Source: Yarrowia lipolytica
Lineage: Eukaryota; Ascomycota; Dipodascomycetes; Dipodascales
DNA length: 64,000 bases
Assembly: GCF_001761485.1 (NCBI RefSeq)
Contig: NC_090772.1
Location: 1,672,501-1,736,500, forward strand
Direction: 5' to 3'
Part shown: positions 34,993 through 46,205 of the stretch, piece after piece
Position numbering within the stretch: the first letter of the stretch is position 1
Layout: every line of letters begins with the position of its first letter
Program-made: the position numbers and the translations under genes
The notes under the pieces: generated by a model
The model's input: only the letters and a program-made list of their open reading frames with translations
What the model was told of the DNA's origin: nothing
The model's database searches: none

Positions 34993-35379
34993 TCAAATAG
35001 ACACCTGATCCAGAGAAATGCGATCGAAGGATGCCCTTCGCTTGGCCGGTTCCAGCCGGTAGAACTTTTCCCGTCCGTCGTTTGATCGGCCTCCAATCCA
35101 CAGCTTGTCGTGTGGCGATTCGCTGAGGTCCGCAGTCCCACTTGCCTGCTGCGCCGTCTGCGCCGTCTGCGCCGTCTGCACCGCTGGCTGTGTCTGAGTC
35201 AGGGTCGGCTGCTGGGGCTGCTCAGGTATCGAGTGGTTGTCGAGCATCTTGTACATCTGCGACGTGGGGCCGGTGGTGACGGTGGCTGTCGATGCGGAGG
35301 TCTGTGTGGTGGTGTTGCGTTGATACGACGTGGAGAAGCTTCCAAACAGCAGCGAAATGAACGGTCTGCTTGTTGGCAT
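34993..35379 (-). CDS. Small protein of unknown function with a conserved-looking C-terminus
   Basis: The protein has 128 residues from an ATG at 35379. The N-terminus (MPTSRPFISLLFGSFSTS) is followed by a Thr/Gln-rich, probably disordered middle that includes a 9-bp repeat coding QTA units (35149-35184). The last 40 residues are different in character: KLWIGGRSNDGREKFYR, then RRASFDRISLDQ. RRAS fits the consensus of protein kinase A. This part looks like a short conserved motif, but I cannot name a family. The frame is unbroken and the leader is CA-rich. The alternative is a chance open frame; the strong change in composition speaks against that. Confidence 0.55.
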   Translation of the reverse strand: MPTSRPFISLLFGSFSTSYQRNTTTQTSASTATVTTGPTSQMYKMLDNHSIPEQPQQPTLTQTQPAVQTAQTAQTAQQASGTADLSESPHDKLWIGGRSNDGREKFYRLEPAKRRASFDRISLDQVSI

Positions 35380-37158
35380 GGTGCTTGTGTGACAGACTCT
35401 GTGCGGTGTCTGTGTGGACTCTGGACTCTGTGTTTTCTACCACTACTGTACCCGTAGTTGAGTGGTGATGAAAGGTGGGAGGTTGTGTGTGTGAGTGTGT
35501 CTTGGCGTGAGGAGTAACCCGACAAACGTTTTGTTTCCGTGTGGGAGTGCCGTTTATGGGTCGTTTGTTGTGGATGTGCGCCGCCACTGGGGGGGAGGGT
35601 TTGTGCGCTTTTTGTGTCACTTGGCGTCTGCGGCGAAACAGTATAAGTAGACGGGCTCCGGCTGCGTCGCGGCCTGGGTTTGGGTGTGTGTTTTGCGAGT
35701 GCTAAAAGTTGGTCTGGCTGACCTTGTTTGAGGGTCGTATAGTTAGACACGGCTTATCGGATGGAAGAGAGTTTCTGACGTTGTGCCAACGTTGGTAATG
35801 CATGTGATGCGAGATAAAGCGAGCAAGGCAAGGCAGTGGCAAGCAGGCAAGGCCAAAAAAAAAAAAAAAAAAAAAAGGGGGGAACAGCAAGATGGGAGCA
35901 AGAGCAACCACGCGACAAGAAGCTACCTGTACTCAGACAAGAGCAAAAACCGCCCCCGGCAGATCGATCGACCTCCCTGGAGCTCCGCTTTCTGCCCCTC
36001 TCCCCGACACATTCCAACCCTGTTAATGGCATGCCATTATCGCGTTAATCGCTCATGTCTAAGTTGGCACTATCCAACAACCAGTCCGCTACAGGTACAG
36101 TACCTCCCCGAGACGATCGTACGACTATGTTACATGTCTGCATACAAGTCTTTTCTCACGTGTGTCCGTTCTCAGCCTCCTCACCTCATAGTATGTATCG
36201 CCGGTGGTTTCCCGATCCGACCAGTGTCTCATTTAAAAGTCATGTGATCGGAGAGTACACAGATCACGTAGGCGTTCACGAGGCCAGTGAGATTGGAGTC
36301 GTGCTGTTGGTCTCCAGGCCAATATCCGAGCTCCACCTAAGGACCTATCCCGAGCGTTTCTCGACCTACCGTACGTTCCGACAGTTTTGCCTGTACTTGT
36401 GTACTGGTTGCACCTACTTTACTGGCTGGTACGTACTGGTATGCATTTATAGTTCGGTTCCGAAACCCCCGATGTTGCCGGTCAAACAAGATGGCAGGTA
36501 AACGGTATGGACCGCATGGTGGAGTGCCGTGTGGTATTGAAAGACGTCTTGAAGTCGTGAATACGCAGGGAGGGTGTTTTACCGGGTTCTCCAGGCGTGC
36601 AAGTACAAGTTGTCTAGGTCAGCCCGAGTCCTTATGCGGGGTGATTAGGACGTGTATATGGATGGTTTGGTTGTATCGAGGGTGTGAAATATGCGTAGAC
36701 CGTCTACTTGTACGGAAGGGACATGCTCCTATGCTCCCGTAAAAGTACATGTACTTGAAATATCTCCTTTAAATCACTCCGTCTCTCGACTCTATTCGCG
36801 ACACCACCCAGAATCGAACTCGCGATACTATGGACAGCCACTCGCAAGCTGTCTAGTCGGACCACGCAAATATCTCGGTTGTCACGTTGGAGCGGCCAAG
36901 ACGACCGTCATAAGACACCCATTGTGTCTGACCATCCTTCAAAACAATCGAAATACCTGTCCAACCCCCCAACCCCCCAAACGGTCCACTTCATCTCCCG
37001 TTCGAAGAGGGGTTAGGGTAGTCATTTTAGCCAGCGACGTTGGGAGTTTGAAAACAAGGTTCGGGCATTCCCTCGACCCTCATTGGTCCGGCTGGCTGGG
37101 TCTATTATCACCAACTTTTCAAGTGTCTGACTGCACATTAGTTCTAACCCAAGCAGAA
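35380..37158. other. Intergenic between the small gene and QCR10
   Basis: It contains a run of 22 A (35855-35876) followed by six G, and otherwise only short open frames. Near 36.8 kb there is a stretch resembling a tRNA T arm that does not fold. Confidence 0.5.
35855..35876 (+). repeat. Poly(A) run of 22
   Basis: An uninterrupted A22 followed by G6. I see no adjacent element to which it would be a tail. Confidence 0.8.
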
Positions 37159-38140
37159 ATGTCTGGAATTCAGGTGAGTGACATTGTGAGAGAAGGCGGC
37201 GAGAGCGGAGAGGGCGAGCGGCGAACGACAGGATGGCGGGGCGTTTTCGGACCGCTTCTTGATGGATTGCGGGAAGGATAATGGAATGAAGGAGCGGTAA
37301 TTTGCTGGGACGCAGATATGGATGGTCTGATGTTTTGAGGAGTTTGAGGAATACGAGACTGAGTGGAGGTCGTGGTAACAGCCGACAGGTGAACGACGAT
37401 AATTCCCAGACGACGTTCGAACAGGACTTTGTGATGGTCTGGTTAGGGAGCGCAATATGGCGTGATGTACGATACACGTCTGCCTGACTTCAGCAACTCG
37501 ACAAGTCAAAAGAGGGATGATGATCTGCGGAGAGGGTGACGTGAGTTGATGATTGATGACACGGCTGGATAACACGACCCGTCCGGACGCCGCAGTACCC
37601 ACGAGGAACGTCCCACGTCCCATTCATAATAACAGCACCTCGACCAACAAGTGCTATGTTACCACAACTGTCTCTAGGAGATATGCCATGGTAATCAAAC
37701 ATGCGCTTGTCTACCGATCATCCAATACCTGACATAATCGTCTACAGCGACACCTTCGCCGCCAAGCCCTCGGTATGGAACACCAGTGGGGTAACACGAT
37801 CTTGCTAGACGTCACCAGGACATGCAATGACATCCCGCATGATTCAATCCCCGTTGACTCAGAGTTCTTCGCAGTTCTACGTTACATTTGCTACAGAACA
37901 ATACTAACCCAGTACGTTAAGAAGCCTTCTTACAAGATTGTCCCCCACTTCCTGGGCTTCAACATCCCCACCGTCTCCAAGTGGATCCCCATCTTCGGTA
38001 TCTGGGGTGCTGCTGCCGGTATCGGTGCTCTCTTCCTCATCGAGGGTGTTCCCCGAACCCGACAGGACATTCTCTCCAAGATCCCCATCATCGGTGAGCA
38101 CTGGATCCGAGAGATCCCTGCTTCCGACAACCCTTTCTAA
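37159..38140 (+). CDS. QCR10: Cytochrome bc1 complex subunit 10, with one large intron
   Basis: Two exons, 37159-37173 and 37913-38140, encode 80 residues. Exon 1 is only MSGIQ, followed by GTGAGT. The 739-nt intron ends ACTAACCCAG, the tight branch/acceptor arrangement of Yarrowia. Joining in phase 0 gives MSGIQ-YVKKPSYKIV. Family knowledge: Qcr10 (77 residues in S. cerevisiae) is a small single-span subunit at the edge of respiratory complex III in the inner membrane. The sequence shows a membrane segment (IFGIWGAAAGIGALFLIEG) at about 36-54, then the family pattern EGVPRTRQDIL and IPIIGEHW. Exon 2 alone can be read from a misleading in-frame ATG at 37775 inside the intron; the splice signals and the family length argue for the short spliced form. 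Confidence 0.88.
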
Positions 38141-40240
38141 TCGAGGTCCCTATAGATTATACATTGATATTAAAAGAACAAAAGAACAAACGAAGGCTTT
38201 TGGTATGCCGACTGTAGTGTGTGTTGCACGGACGACCAAGGTATGCCCCAAGAACGAGGGCACGACAGCAATGCGTATTGATGGGTTACGTAGAGAAGCA
38301 GCGTCCGACATACAGCACATTCACTACAGTGCTCAATCCAATGCTCCACCCGCTGTTTGCAGACCCTTTCCAAATTGTGGCTACCACTTGGATGAGCAGT
38401 ATTGTTCGTATCTCAACACCATCATCATACACCCGAGTCATGAGTCCATATTCAGCACGAGCACCAACAATCTGTCTCGAATCTCATGACGAGAAGTCTT
38501 CAAATCATATTGCCCGAGCGCTTCATGATTACCGACAGTACATTTGCCTTGACTTGAGTTGATTCGAGCAATGGGGGTATACTTGGATATCTGATGAAGA
38601 TCGCCAGGCTGGGGTTTCCACGTTTCTTCCAACTCTGAGACTTTTCATTTCAGAATGGCTAGACTTAATCCAGGGCTGGAGCTGGTTATTGGAGTGGTCT
38701 GTGTCCCTATGTACGCTTGAGATGTTGACCTTGATACCCCGAGGCTCTCCAAGCAAGCTCTCTCTTACCACATTTCGACCAGACCTTTGGCGGAATCTTT
38801 TACGGAACGTTTGTCTAAAAGGTCAATCCATGTCTCTCCGACACGGTCTTTTGCGGTCTCCACAATGGCTAAGATGCCATTGCAAAAGAGCTCAAGATAC
38901 CCTTGGAAAGAGGTCAAGATAGCCTTGAAAAAGTAACACTGATGCTATTGGAACAGACCGTGTCTTACGTAGGCCTCGACAAACTACTGGATGTCTGATG
39001 AGAAACATTTTATGATGTCTGGCCAGTCTGCCTACCCGGGTTACTGCCTCATCTCTGTCTTACTCAAAGTACCACCACCAATCTGTCTACTTGCTCAAGC
39101 AGGGACTCATTCTACAGTCGAGCCGGCAATACTACAACCTTCTGTCCCCGAGAGCAGTCACCCATGGAAGTTGCAAAGCCGCAACACAAGCCCTATCTAG
39201 CGACTCTCCAAATACTCCTAATTGGTGCGTCGCTCCCGACATCGCCAGCAAGTACCCACTATGACCAGCTACGGTCATCCTGGCCAACAGATTGGGGGCT
39301 CGGTCTACCCACTAACGGCCTCAAAGGCGACCAACTAAAAGTATGGACTATCGACTTCTAATCAAGTCTAGTCTCTCCATTATTGGTACACAACCTTCAA
39401 TATGGTCATGGACTAGTCTGGTCTTGAGCTCAAGTATGGCACCAGTGACAACCACGACAGGTATCTTGTTTCTAACGATAGCCATGTTCTACCGACTCTC
39501 GTGCCGTCTCCAAGACTTCATCATCTACATATACTGCTACAATACATACCAAGCCCAGATTCATAAAGCTCTCCCAGTACACTGGAGAGGCACCGAAGAG
39601 ATCTTTGAAGGGAGACACTTCTGTATTGGAGAGACACTGGAGAGATTATTGGAGAAATAACTGGTGCTGTTAATGACAAGGACTTCTTTACTAGGAAGCC
39701 TGGTCGTCCTACCCTCTATTCCGTCTGTCAGGAAAGTTCAGCTCTCATTATTACACTTCTGGCCCAGCTCCTACATCTAGCGCTGCTCTTCTCCTAGCAA
39801 CTGCTTCGGACTTGTTTGTGGGGAGATGGAGGTCATTACGATAGAAAAAGTGACAAAAGAAGCGAAGGTAGAAGCGAGGGTAGAAGGGATGGTAGAGACG
39901 ATGACGACAACTCCATCGGATTACAAGAAATGGATTAGAAAGAAAGAGAAACGGTATTGTAGATTCATAACCTATCAAAACATGGTATTATCTTTGTTCT
40001 CAAGTCCGTTTTGCCAGTACTGTACAAAAACGGGCACAAACAGATGTTCTACTGCAGTAGTAAGAACCACGTAGGACTAGTTAATTACAGCCTATAATCT
40101 AACAAGATTAGTTAGAATTATGCTCAATAAGACTTTGACTCAAGTATGACACTAAATTACTTGAACCTCGCGAAGACGACACCAGAACCACACAAAAATC
40201 GCCCAAGTAATTTCTGAAAGCCGAAACATCTCCACAAACG

Positions 40241-40279
40241 TCCAGAAAATCCAGAAGATCCAGAAGATCCAGAAAATCC
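40241..40279 (+). repeat. 9-bp tandem repeat, four copies
   Basis: The unit is TCCAGAAGA, with TCCAGAAAA in the outer copies. A simple minisatellite. Confidence 0.8.
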
Positions 40280-40369
40280 ATCCGATTCACTCCTCCTCCC
40301 TCGTCCACCACTGCAGTCAGGGTAGCAGGCCACGTGCTCATATTTACACATTCTCAATTATGCAGCGGG

Positions 40370-40600
40370 TATATAGTTGGCATCACCAACTTGTTTTCAG
40401 CTCCGCACCACACGCACACAAGTGAGTATGAAACACAACAAAACAGACGACACCAAGACACAATGATGATTTAATTCAATGGGAATCTCTCCGACAATTT
40501 TCATGGAGGAAAAACTATAATATTGAACCTCTGATCTTGTGCTTCATGTGTTTGCTCGCTTTGACCATCACTAACATAGGCTCCCGAGTCGGATATTTGA
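40370..40600 (+). ncRNA. Candidate spliced transcript without a long open frame
   Basis: TATATAG (40370-40376) is followed about 45 bases later by GTGAGTATG (40422), a consensus 5' splice site. At 40570-40579 ACTAACATAG forms a matching branch/3' splice site. The 158-nt intron is well formed for this organism. Neither exon has an open frame longer than about 30 codons. It could be the 5' leader of an unrecognised gene, a non-coding RNA, or chance. Confidence 0.3.
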
Positions 40601-43600
40601 TGTTGATATTTATTAAGAAAGATATGTGGAACATGATTGTACAAGATGATTGTAGGTGAGAGGAGCTGGTACTGTTAGTCGTGAACAGAATGCGGCGGAT
40701 GGGAGAGGGTGTTGGGGCAAAAGTTTGGTGGTCATCGTAGGCAGGTTTGGAGGTACCTGTTACCGGTGGTACGCCGAAGGATGTGATGTCGCTCAGACGG
40801 GACGGACAAACCCCTAGATCACGGATCACCTTGGACGAGGACCAGGTGTAAGGGTGCAGTAAAGTTTGATACGAGTATTTCGATAGGTGTTCATGAGGTT
40901 CTCAGCGTTCAATCTTTATCGTACGAGTACAGCTACAGTATAGCTGAGGTTCAAGGACTGGAATTGGGGATTCTTTGACTGTCAGATGGATGTCTTCACC
41001 ACTTGCTTATCAAACAGCCTTGACCGGTGTCTCTGAGGCGAGTCCGTGGCCCTGCGACCTGTCAGCAGAAGGCCAAGGGAGTTTGTCATTTTCTACAAGT
41101 AATTACACTTGTACTCGTACGGTGTAAGCTGATTTCTTGATCCTTCATCACCTTACCACAACGAAGAACAGTCCAGTTTGGGAATATCCGAAAAACGGAA
41201 ACCATCGTCAATTTGACAAAGAAGCGTCGACACAGAAGCAGCATCGGAAAGTCCAAACCAAACTTCCGCTCTGAACGGCTTGGAATGGCCTGAATTTCTT
41301 CCATGTTCCTTTCAACTAGCTTCTCATTTACGTGAGTTAAAGGTTGTATAAATTAAGACATGTTGTTTGAACAAATGTGCACAGCTTAGTGGGTACCTAC
41401 AGCAAGTTTTCGGAAGGAAAAAGGTCAGTTTTGCCTCCAGTTCGCACATCTGTGTTGATTTTTACTCTTGGAACTCTCGGATTTTGTCTTTTCCACCGGC
41501 TTCCATACCATTTCCTTCCTTCGTATTCGGCAGCTTAATTACCTGAATGCATAAGCGACGCACATTGTTTTCCTCCACCAACTACTCACTCTCTTGAACT
41601 ATGATGAACTCCGCCACGAATACATAAACCCCGACTGCGTCACTTCTATTCCACCAGAACCAGAAAAGTTCACAATAAGTCGTTCCGGAAACGGAAGATG
41701 CCTTTTATAGCCTGCTGAGAATCAGTCCAGTCTACGAGACGGAGATCTGACTACAGGATGTTTTCATTTTTGGTCGTCCGTCTGAGTGGTTTGGGCCGAT
41801 GTGGTGAAAATACAGAACCCGAAGAGTTGGATGATAAGACAATGACCCATAGAAAAACATCTATAACCTGAGAATATGGAGGTTGCAAGATGCTCCTAAA
41901 TCAAGCTTGAGCAAAGTGTTCAAGTTCTGAGGTTGATCGCTTGAGAAGTGTAAATAATCTGACCTCCTTGTTGGCGTACAGCAGCAGCGATGCGATGGTT
42001 GTTTTGGTATATTACTGTACTTATAATTAATAATTCAAGCGAGACCAGATGCGGTAAGTGTGTATGAAACTGACAGTCGAGGAAATATTCAACGACTAAC
42101 GGCTTAATCTACTGTACAAGGCATAGTTCAGTCTTAACAAAATAGTTATCGATAATGTAACTGGATAACATGACCAAATTGAGGACGTGGATACCAAATT
42201 AGAGGGAAAACGCACTGCGGGATTTCATTGGAAGCGCGCAACAATTCTTTTCCCAGTGAATGTATTTACATCAACACGAATGGGACACCGACTCAGACTT
42301 ATATGTGGGTCTCTTGACCTGGGTCTGTGCTGGACCCCCTCCAAGTCAGTAGCAAACCGGTTGTCGTCCACTGGAGATCTACACCGGCTCGCAACATGCT
42401 AAAAATCAGCTGAAAAACTGAAAAATGTCCTGACCCATAGTGCTGGTGGAAGACTTAGAACTCCAGGTGGGTCTGAGACGAAGAACAGTTCTTGAAACTG
42501 ACAGGAGTGTTGGATTGTTGAAATGATCTCTTCTCAATGCCCAATTGAGGAATCTCGGATCAGGATAGTCTCATCTTCTCCCGCTAAGGGGAAGGGAATC
42601 CTTCTCTATACTTAACTGCATCGTTCTCAGAAGATTGCTTGAGGCGATGGCTTCTTCCATATCTCCAGAGACTGGACTCCACGCCCCAGCCTCACATGGT
42701 CAACATCCGACGATACCTTTCTCATTACGTTAACTCTTGGGTGTCCCAAGCAATATGTACTCTGACATCTTGTCTTTGGCAGGTGTTTCTCTGTGTGCGA
42801 CTTGGGATCTAGAATCGTTATAGAGTGGGCTCGCAGTGATTCTCCACTTCAGTGCCGAGTAACAGCAAATCAGATGAACTTATCATTTCCAATAAAGAAT
42901 TTCATATCGGTGATATACAGTATATAACATTTAATTACGGAGTGCGTTAAAATAAAAATAAAAACAATTCCCCCAAGGTATCTTCCAGCTTGTACTAATC
43001 GGCAGCTTTGCGGAGCATCTTCAAGATCATGCGAAAGAGGTTCAAGTAATAGAACATTACAATGTCTATTATTTAAATGTAATATAAATTTATTCCTACA
43101 ATTATCAATTTATTTCGAGTTTTGATTTGCGTGGTGGCAACAACTTCAGCTGAAATATGACCGTTTGCAACCGTTAAAATGGCGCATACTCTCGTATCAT
43201 TAGTCCGTTTTATTTTCCGCAAATTAACAACAAAGACTCGCATAAGACCAACGTTTCGGCGTTGTATTACCGTTTCTGGTTCGTTGAATATTCAGGGTCA
43301 TTCTTTTGCTGTCAAAGAGTGCAGGAGACAGGCGGAGAGAGATGCTCAAAAGTTGACAATCTACACCAATAAAAGGCCAATAAGACGCGGAATGATCTTC
43401 CGAGTCGGAATATGCAATCAAATTTTCGATAGCACCATTTCTGCTTCATCTATAGTCCTAGTGATTTAGTTCGGGTATGTGGGGCTGCATGAGTCGGATA
43501 GATTAAAAATCTGGGGTCTCAATCTAAAACAGCTTGTGGTTGTGCCACACAAAACGAATAGTATATCAAAAAAATCCTGGAATTTGCGTGTTTCGATTGA

Positions 43601-43682
43601 AACTACTCACGTGACCACATAATGATTATTCAACCGACAAATAGCGTGCCAAGTTTTGTGCTCTAAGTTTAATGGAAAAGTT

Positions 43683-43787
43683 TGACTCAGAAATGCGAGT
43701 CACTTGAGTCACGTGAATCAACAAAATTAGGGTTCCGGGAGTCACTTTGAGTCACGTGCGGCAAGGTTGGAGTCACTATTTGAGTCA
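43683..43787 (+). promoter_or_regulatory. Array of TGAGTCA and TGAGTCACGTG sites before the MCT-like gene
   Basis: Within 105 bases there are TGACTCA (43683), CGAGTCA (43696), TGAGTCACGTG (43705), GGAGTCA (43738), TGAGTCACGTG (43748), GGAGTCA (43770) and TGAGTCA (43781). TGASTCA is the Gcn4/AP-1 bZIP site, and CACGTG is bound by bHLH factors such as Cbf1 or Tye7. The array ends 35 bases before the ATG, so it should control the gene that follows. Confidence 0.7.
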
Positions 43788-43821
43788 TGTATTTCGCAAT
43801 TCATCTTTTTTTGTCCACAAA

Positions 43822-45144
43822 ATGAATCATCTCGAGAACGACGATAAGCGCGTTTCTGTGGAAGAGAAGCAGCTGAGTGCCGAAGACGACACTTCTCTTT
43901 CCATCGCCGAACCTGCTGACGATGGTCTTCCTCCTACCGACAAGGGAATAGCATGGATAGCTATGATTGGAAGTACTCTTGGACTGTACACTTCGTTTGG
44001 ATACATCAACGTTGTGGGGCTGTTCGAGGCCTATTATTTGCACCACCAACTGTCGCAATATTCGGCTTCAACCGTCTCTTGGATCACGTCTCTTCAGGCC
44101 TTCATCCTACTGGGAACAGGAGTTATTACTGGTCGTCTGGTGGAGATGTATGGTCCTCGAAAATTGGCTATTGTGGGAACTGCTTTTACCGTCACCGGTA
44201 TCATGACTACCTCCGTGTGCACCAAGTATTGGCATTTCATCCTGGCCCAGGGCATCTGCACCTCTATTGGCAACTCGTGTGTTTACTATGCTTCCATTGT
44301 TTCCGTGTCCACCTGGTTCAAGAAATACAGAGCTACAGCTATGGGAGTGGTGGTGGCAGGAAGCAGTATTGGAGGCCTGACTCTCCCGTTTGTCTTCTCC
44401 AACTTGCAACCTCGAATCGGCTTTCCCCAGACAGTCAGGGCCATTGGTTTCATCATGTTGGGGGCCTGTGTGATCTGTTGTGTCACCATCAGTTCTCGAA
44501 TTCCCCCCAACAAGGAGCTTCAGAAGAAATTCTTTGACTTTAAGACGGAGGTGAAGCAGCCGCTGACTTCGCTTTCCTTTTGTCTCATGGTCTTTGCACT
44601 CTTTTTTTCCTACTGGGGACTTTTAGGAACCATGGGATACCTCTCCACTCACGCTATTGCACATGGAGTGAGCCAGAAGACTGCTTTCTACATTATTTCC
44701 ATCTACAACGCAGCTTCCATTGTGGGTCGAATTGGCCCTGGATTTGCTGCTGACAAGTTTGGCACCTACAACCTCCATGCTGCTTCTTGTTTTCTCTGTG
44801 GTATTCTGATTCTTGCCTGGTGGATTCCAGCAAAGTCGAACGGCACCATTCTCTCGTTTGCCGGAGTCTTTGGCTTTGCTACTGGTCCCTACACGTCCCT
44901 GTTTGCCAACCTGGTTGCCGATATCACTCCTCCTGCTGAGATTGGACGACGACTGGGCGTGGTGACCTTTTTTGTGTCCATTGCTGCCCTCACATCGATG
45001 CCTATCGCCGGAGCTACGCTGGACAAGGAGCATACCAAGTTTATTGGACTCCAGGTGTTTGCTGGTGTTACCATGTTGGTGGGAGGATGTTTTGTCCTTG
45101 CTAGTAAGCTGGCTGCCGGCAAGGGATGGTTGGAGAAGTTCTAG
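43822..45144 (+). CDS. Major facilitator transporter, monocarboxylate-porter-like (MCH family)
   Basis: The protein has 440 residues from the ATG at 43822; the longer frame back to a TTG at 43747 runs through the promoter array and is not used. Twelve membrane segments begin at about residue 43 (KGIAWIAMIGSTLGLY). The MFS loop-2 signature appears as GRLVEMYGPRK, and the WFKKYRATAMGVVVAGSSIGG stretch is typical of fungal MCH/MCT proteins. Family knowledge: these are plasma-membrane or mitochondrial permeases, some carrying monocarboxylates, riboflavin (Mch5) or unknown substrates. The substrate cannot be read here. A cluster of bZIP and E-box sites sits directly upstream, suggesting control by amino-acid starvation or a sulphur/methionine signal (inference). 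Confidence 0.85.
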   Translation: MNHLENDDKRVSVEEKQLSAEDDTSLSIAEPADDGLPPTDKGIAWIAMIGSTLGLYTSFGYINVVGLFEAYYLHHQLSQYSASTVSWITSLQAFILLGTGVITGRLVEMYGPRKLAIVGTAFTVTGIMTTSVCTKYWHFILAQGICTSIGNSCVYYASIVSVSTWFKKYRATAMGVVVAGSSIGGLTLPFVFSNLQPRIGFPQTVRAIGFIMLGACVICCVTISSRIPPNKELQKKFFDFKTEVKQPLTSLSFCLMVFALFFSYWGLLGTMGYLSTHAIAHGVSQKTAFYIISIYNAASIVGRIGPGFAADKFGTYNLHAASCFLCGILILAWWIPAKSNGTILSFAGVFGFATGPYTSLFANLVADITPPAEIGRRLGVVTFFVSIAALTSMPIAGATLDKEHTKFIGLQVFAGVTMLVGGCFVLASKLAAGKGWLEKF

Positions 45145-46205
45145 TTCGGAGCTACCACAGTTGCTAGTAAAAGAGCAAACCAACTCTTGCTGATGACGAG
45201 ACGATGTGATGACAAAAAAAAGCAATGATGTATATACATTTAATGAACACCTAATTTTTCGATGGAGGTAAACAGATAGAGAGGTGGGTTTGGTCCATAC
45301 CAAACACCGGACATTTCCCAATGGACCGAGAAAGATATCGCAGAAAAAGAAGAATTGATGGTATAAGTAGTAAATAACTGGTAATGGTGTACCTTGACAA
45401 ACTGCTCATCTTTTGAGCAATATCACAATTATGTTTCATCTAAGTAAAACACCAGGACCAGACAATCTACATTCATCGCTTCCGCATAGATGTTCGTAAA
45501 AGTACAGTACAGTACAGTACAGTACAGTACTTGTATCTACAAAAAACTTACATATATCACGTGACTTGCCCTTCACTCACCCTCCACCCCTTCTCCACCC
45601 ACCCTTCACCTGCTGACTCATCATCTCTCCCACGAGTTGGTTTTTTCTGCATGCGGCTTAAACAACGTGCTGCAATTGGTGTAAGGTAAACGAGGTTTGA
45701 GATCAACGTTGAGCCTACAGTAATATGTAGCAACGCATATGTGTTTGGGGGGGGGACGAGAATGTGTCACGTGAACTTACCTCTATCCTGGTGCACGTGA
45801 CATCAACAATAGTATATCAGGTGCTGAAGCTGAATCACGTGTTTCCTTTCGCTCTCTCCGCCGGCCGCTTGTCGTGCCTACTCCATCTCTCCATCTTCAT
45901 CTTATCAAACAATTAGAGTTGCATCAATGTGAGTGGTGTAATTTCGGACCCCGATAATATGACCCGTTCCATCGTTTTGACCAGTCGGGTGCTCGAGGTT
46001 CGAATTGCAGTCCACACGATTTGATGCAGTTTTCGATTTCCGAATAATCATGCCAGTTTCTCGCCAGTCCCTGTAATTACCGTTCTGCATCTCCCACGAT
46101 AATCTCGAATCACCGTGGGCGCATATTTCCTAAAGTCGATCTTAAACTCAAGACGCTACAAGTACGCTGCACCACGAGAAGGAACTTGCACCTCACTTGA
46201 CGACA
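45145..46205. other. Intergenic and 5' region of the MMT gene
   Basis: It holds a pentanucleotide array (45501-45535), four CACGTG boxes (45558, 45768, 45794, 45836), a run of nine G (45747-45755), a TATA-like AGTATATCAG (45811) and a GTGAGT (45930) that might begin an intron in the 5' leader. Confidence 0.55.
45501..45535 (+). repeat. Pentanucleotide repeat (AGTAC)7
   Basis: Seven perfect copies of AGTAC. The array contains overlapping GTAC palindromes of the type scattered through this window. Confidence 0.9.

Larger units (their letters stand above)
38141..43682. other. Long intergenic stretch right of QCR10
   Basis: Five and a half kilobases without a supported protein gene. They hold a 9-bp tandem repeat (40241-40279), a TATA box with a spliceable but non-coding-looking unit (40370-40579), an AT-rich stretch near 42.9-43.1 kb and a CACGTG near 43,612. 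Confidence 0.5.

Noticed and set aside
36790-36870. tRNA-like T-arm sequence (GAATCGAACTCG)
   Set aside because: The T stem does not pair, and no acceptor or anticodon arm can be built around it.
43000-43070. Minus-strand stretch reading MFYYLNLFRMILKMLRKAAD-stop
   Set aside because: It has only 20 codons in AT-rich DNA, with no acceptor site for an upstream exon; probably chance.
43747-43821. Upstream extension of the MCT-like frame
   Set aside because: It begins at TTG and runs through the binding-site array; the ATG at 43822 is the natural start.
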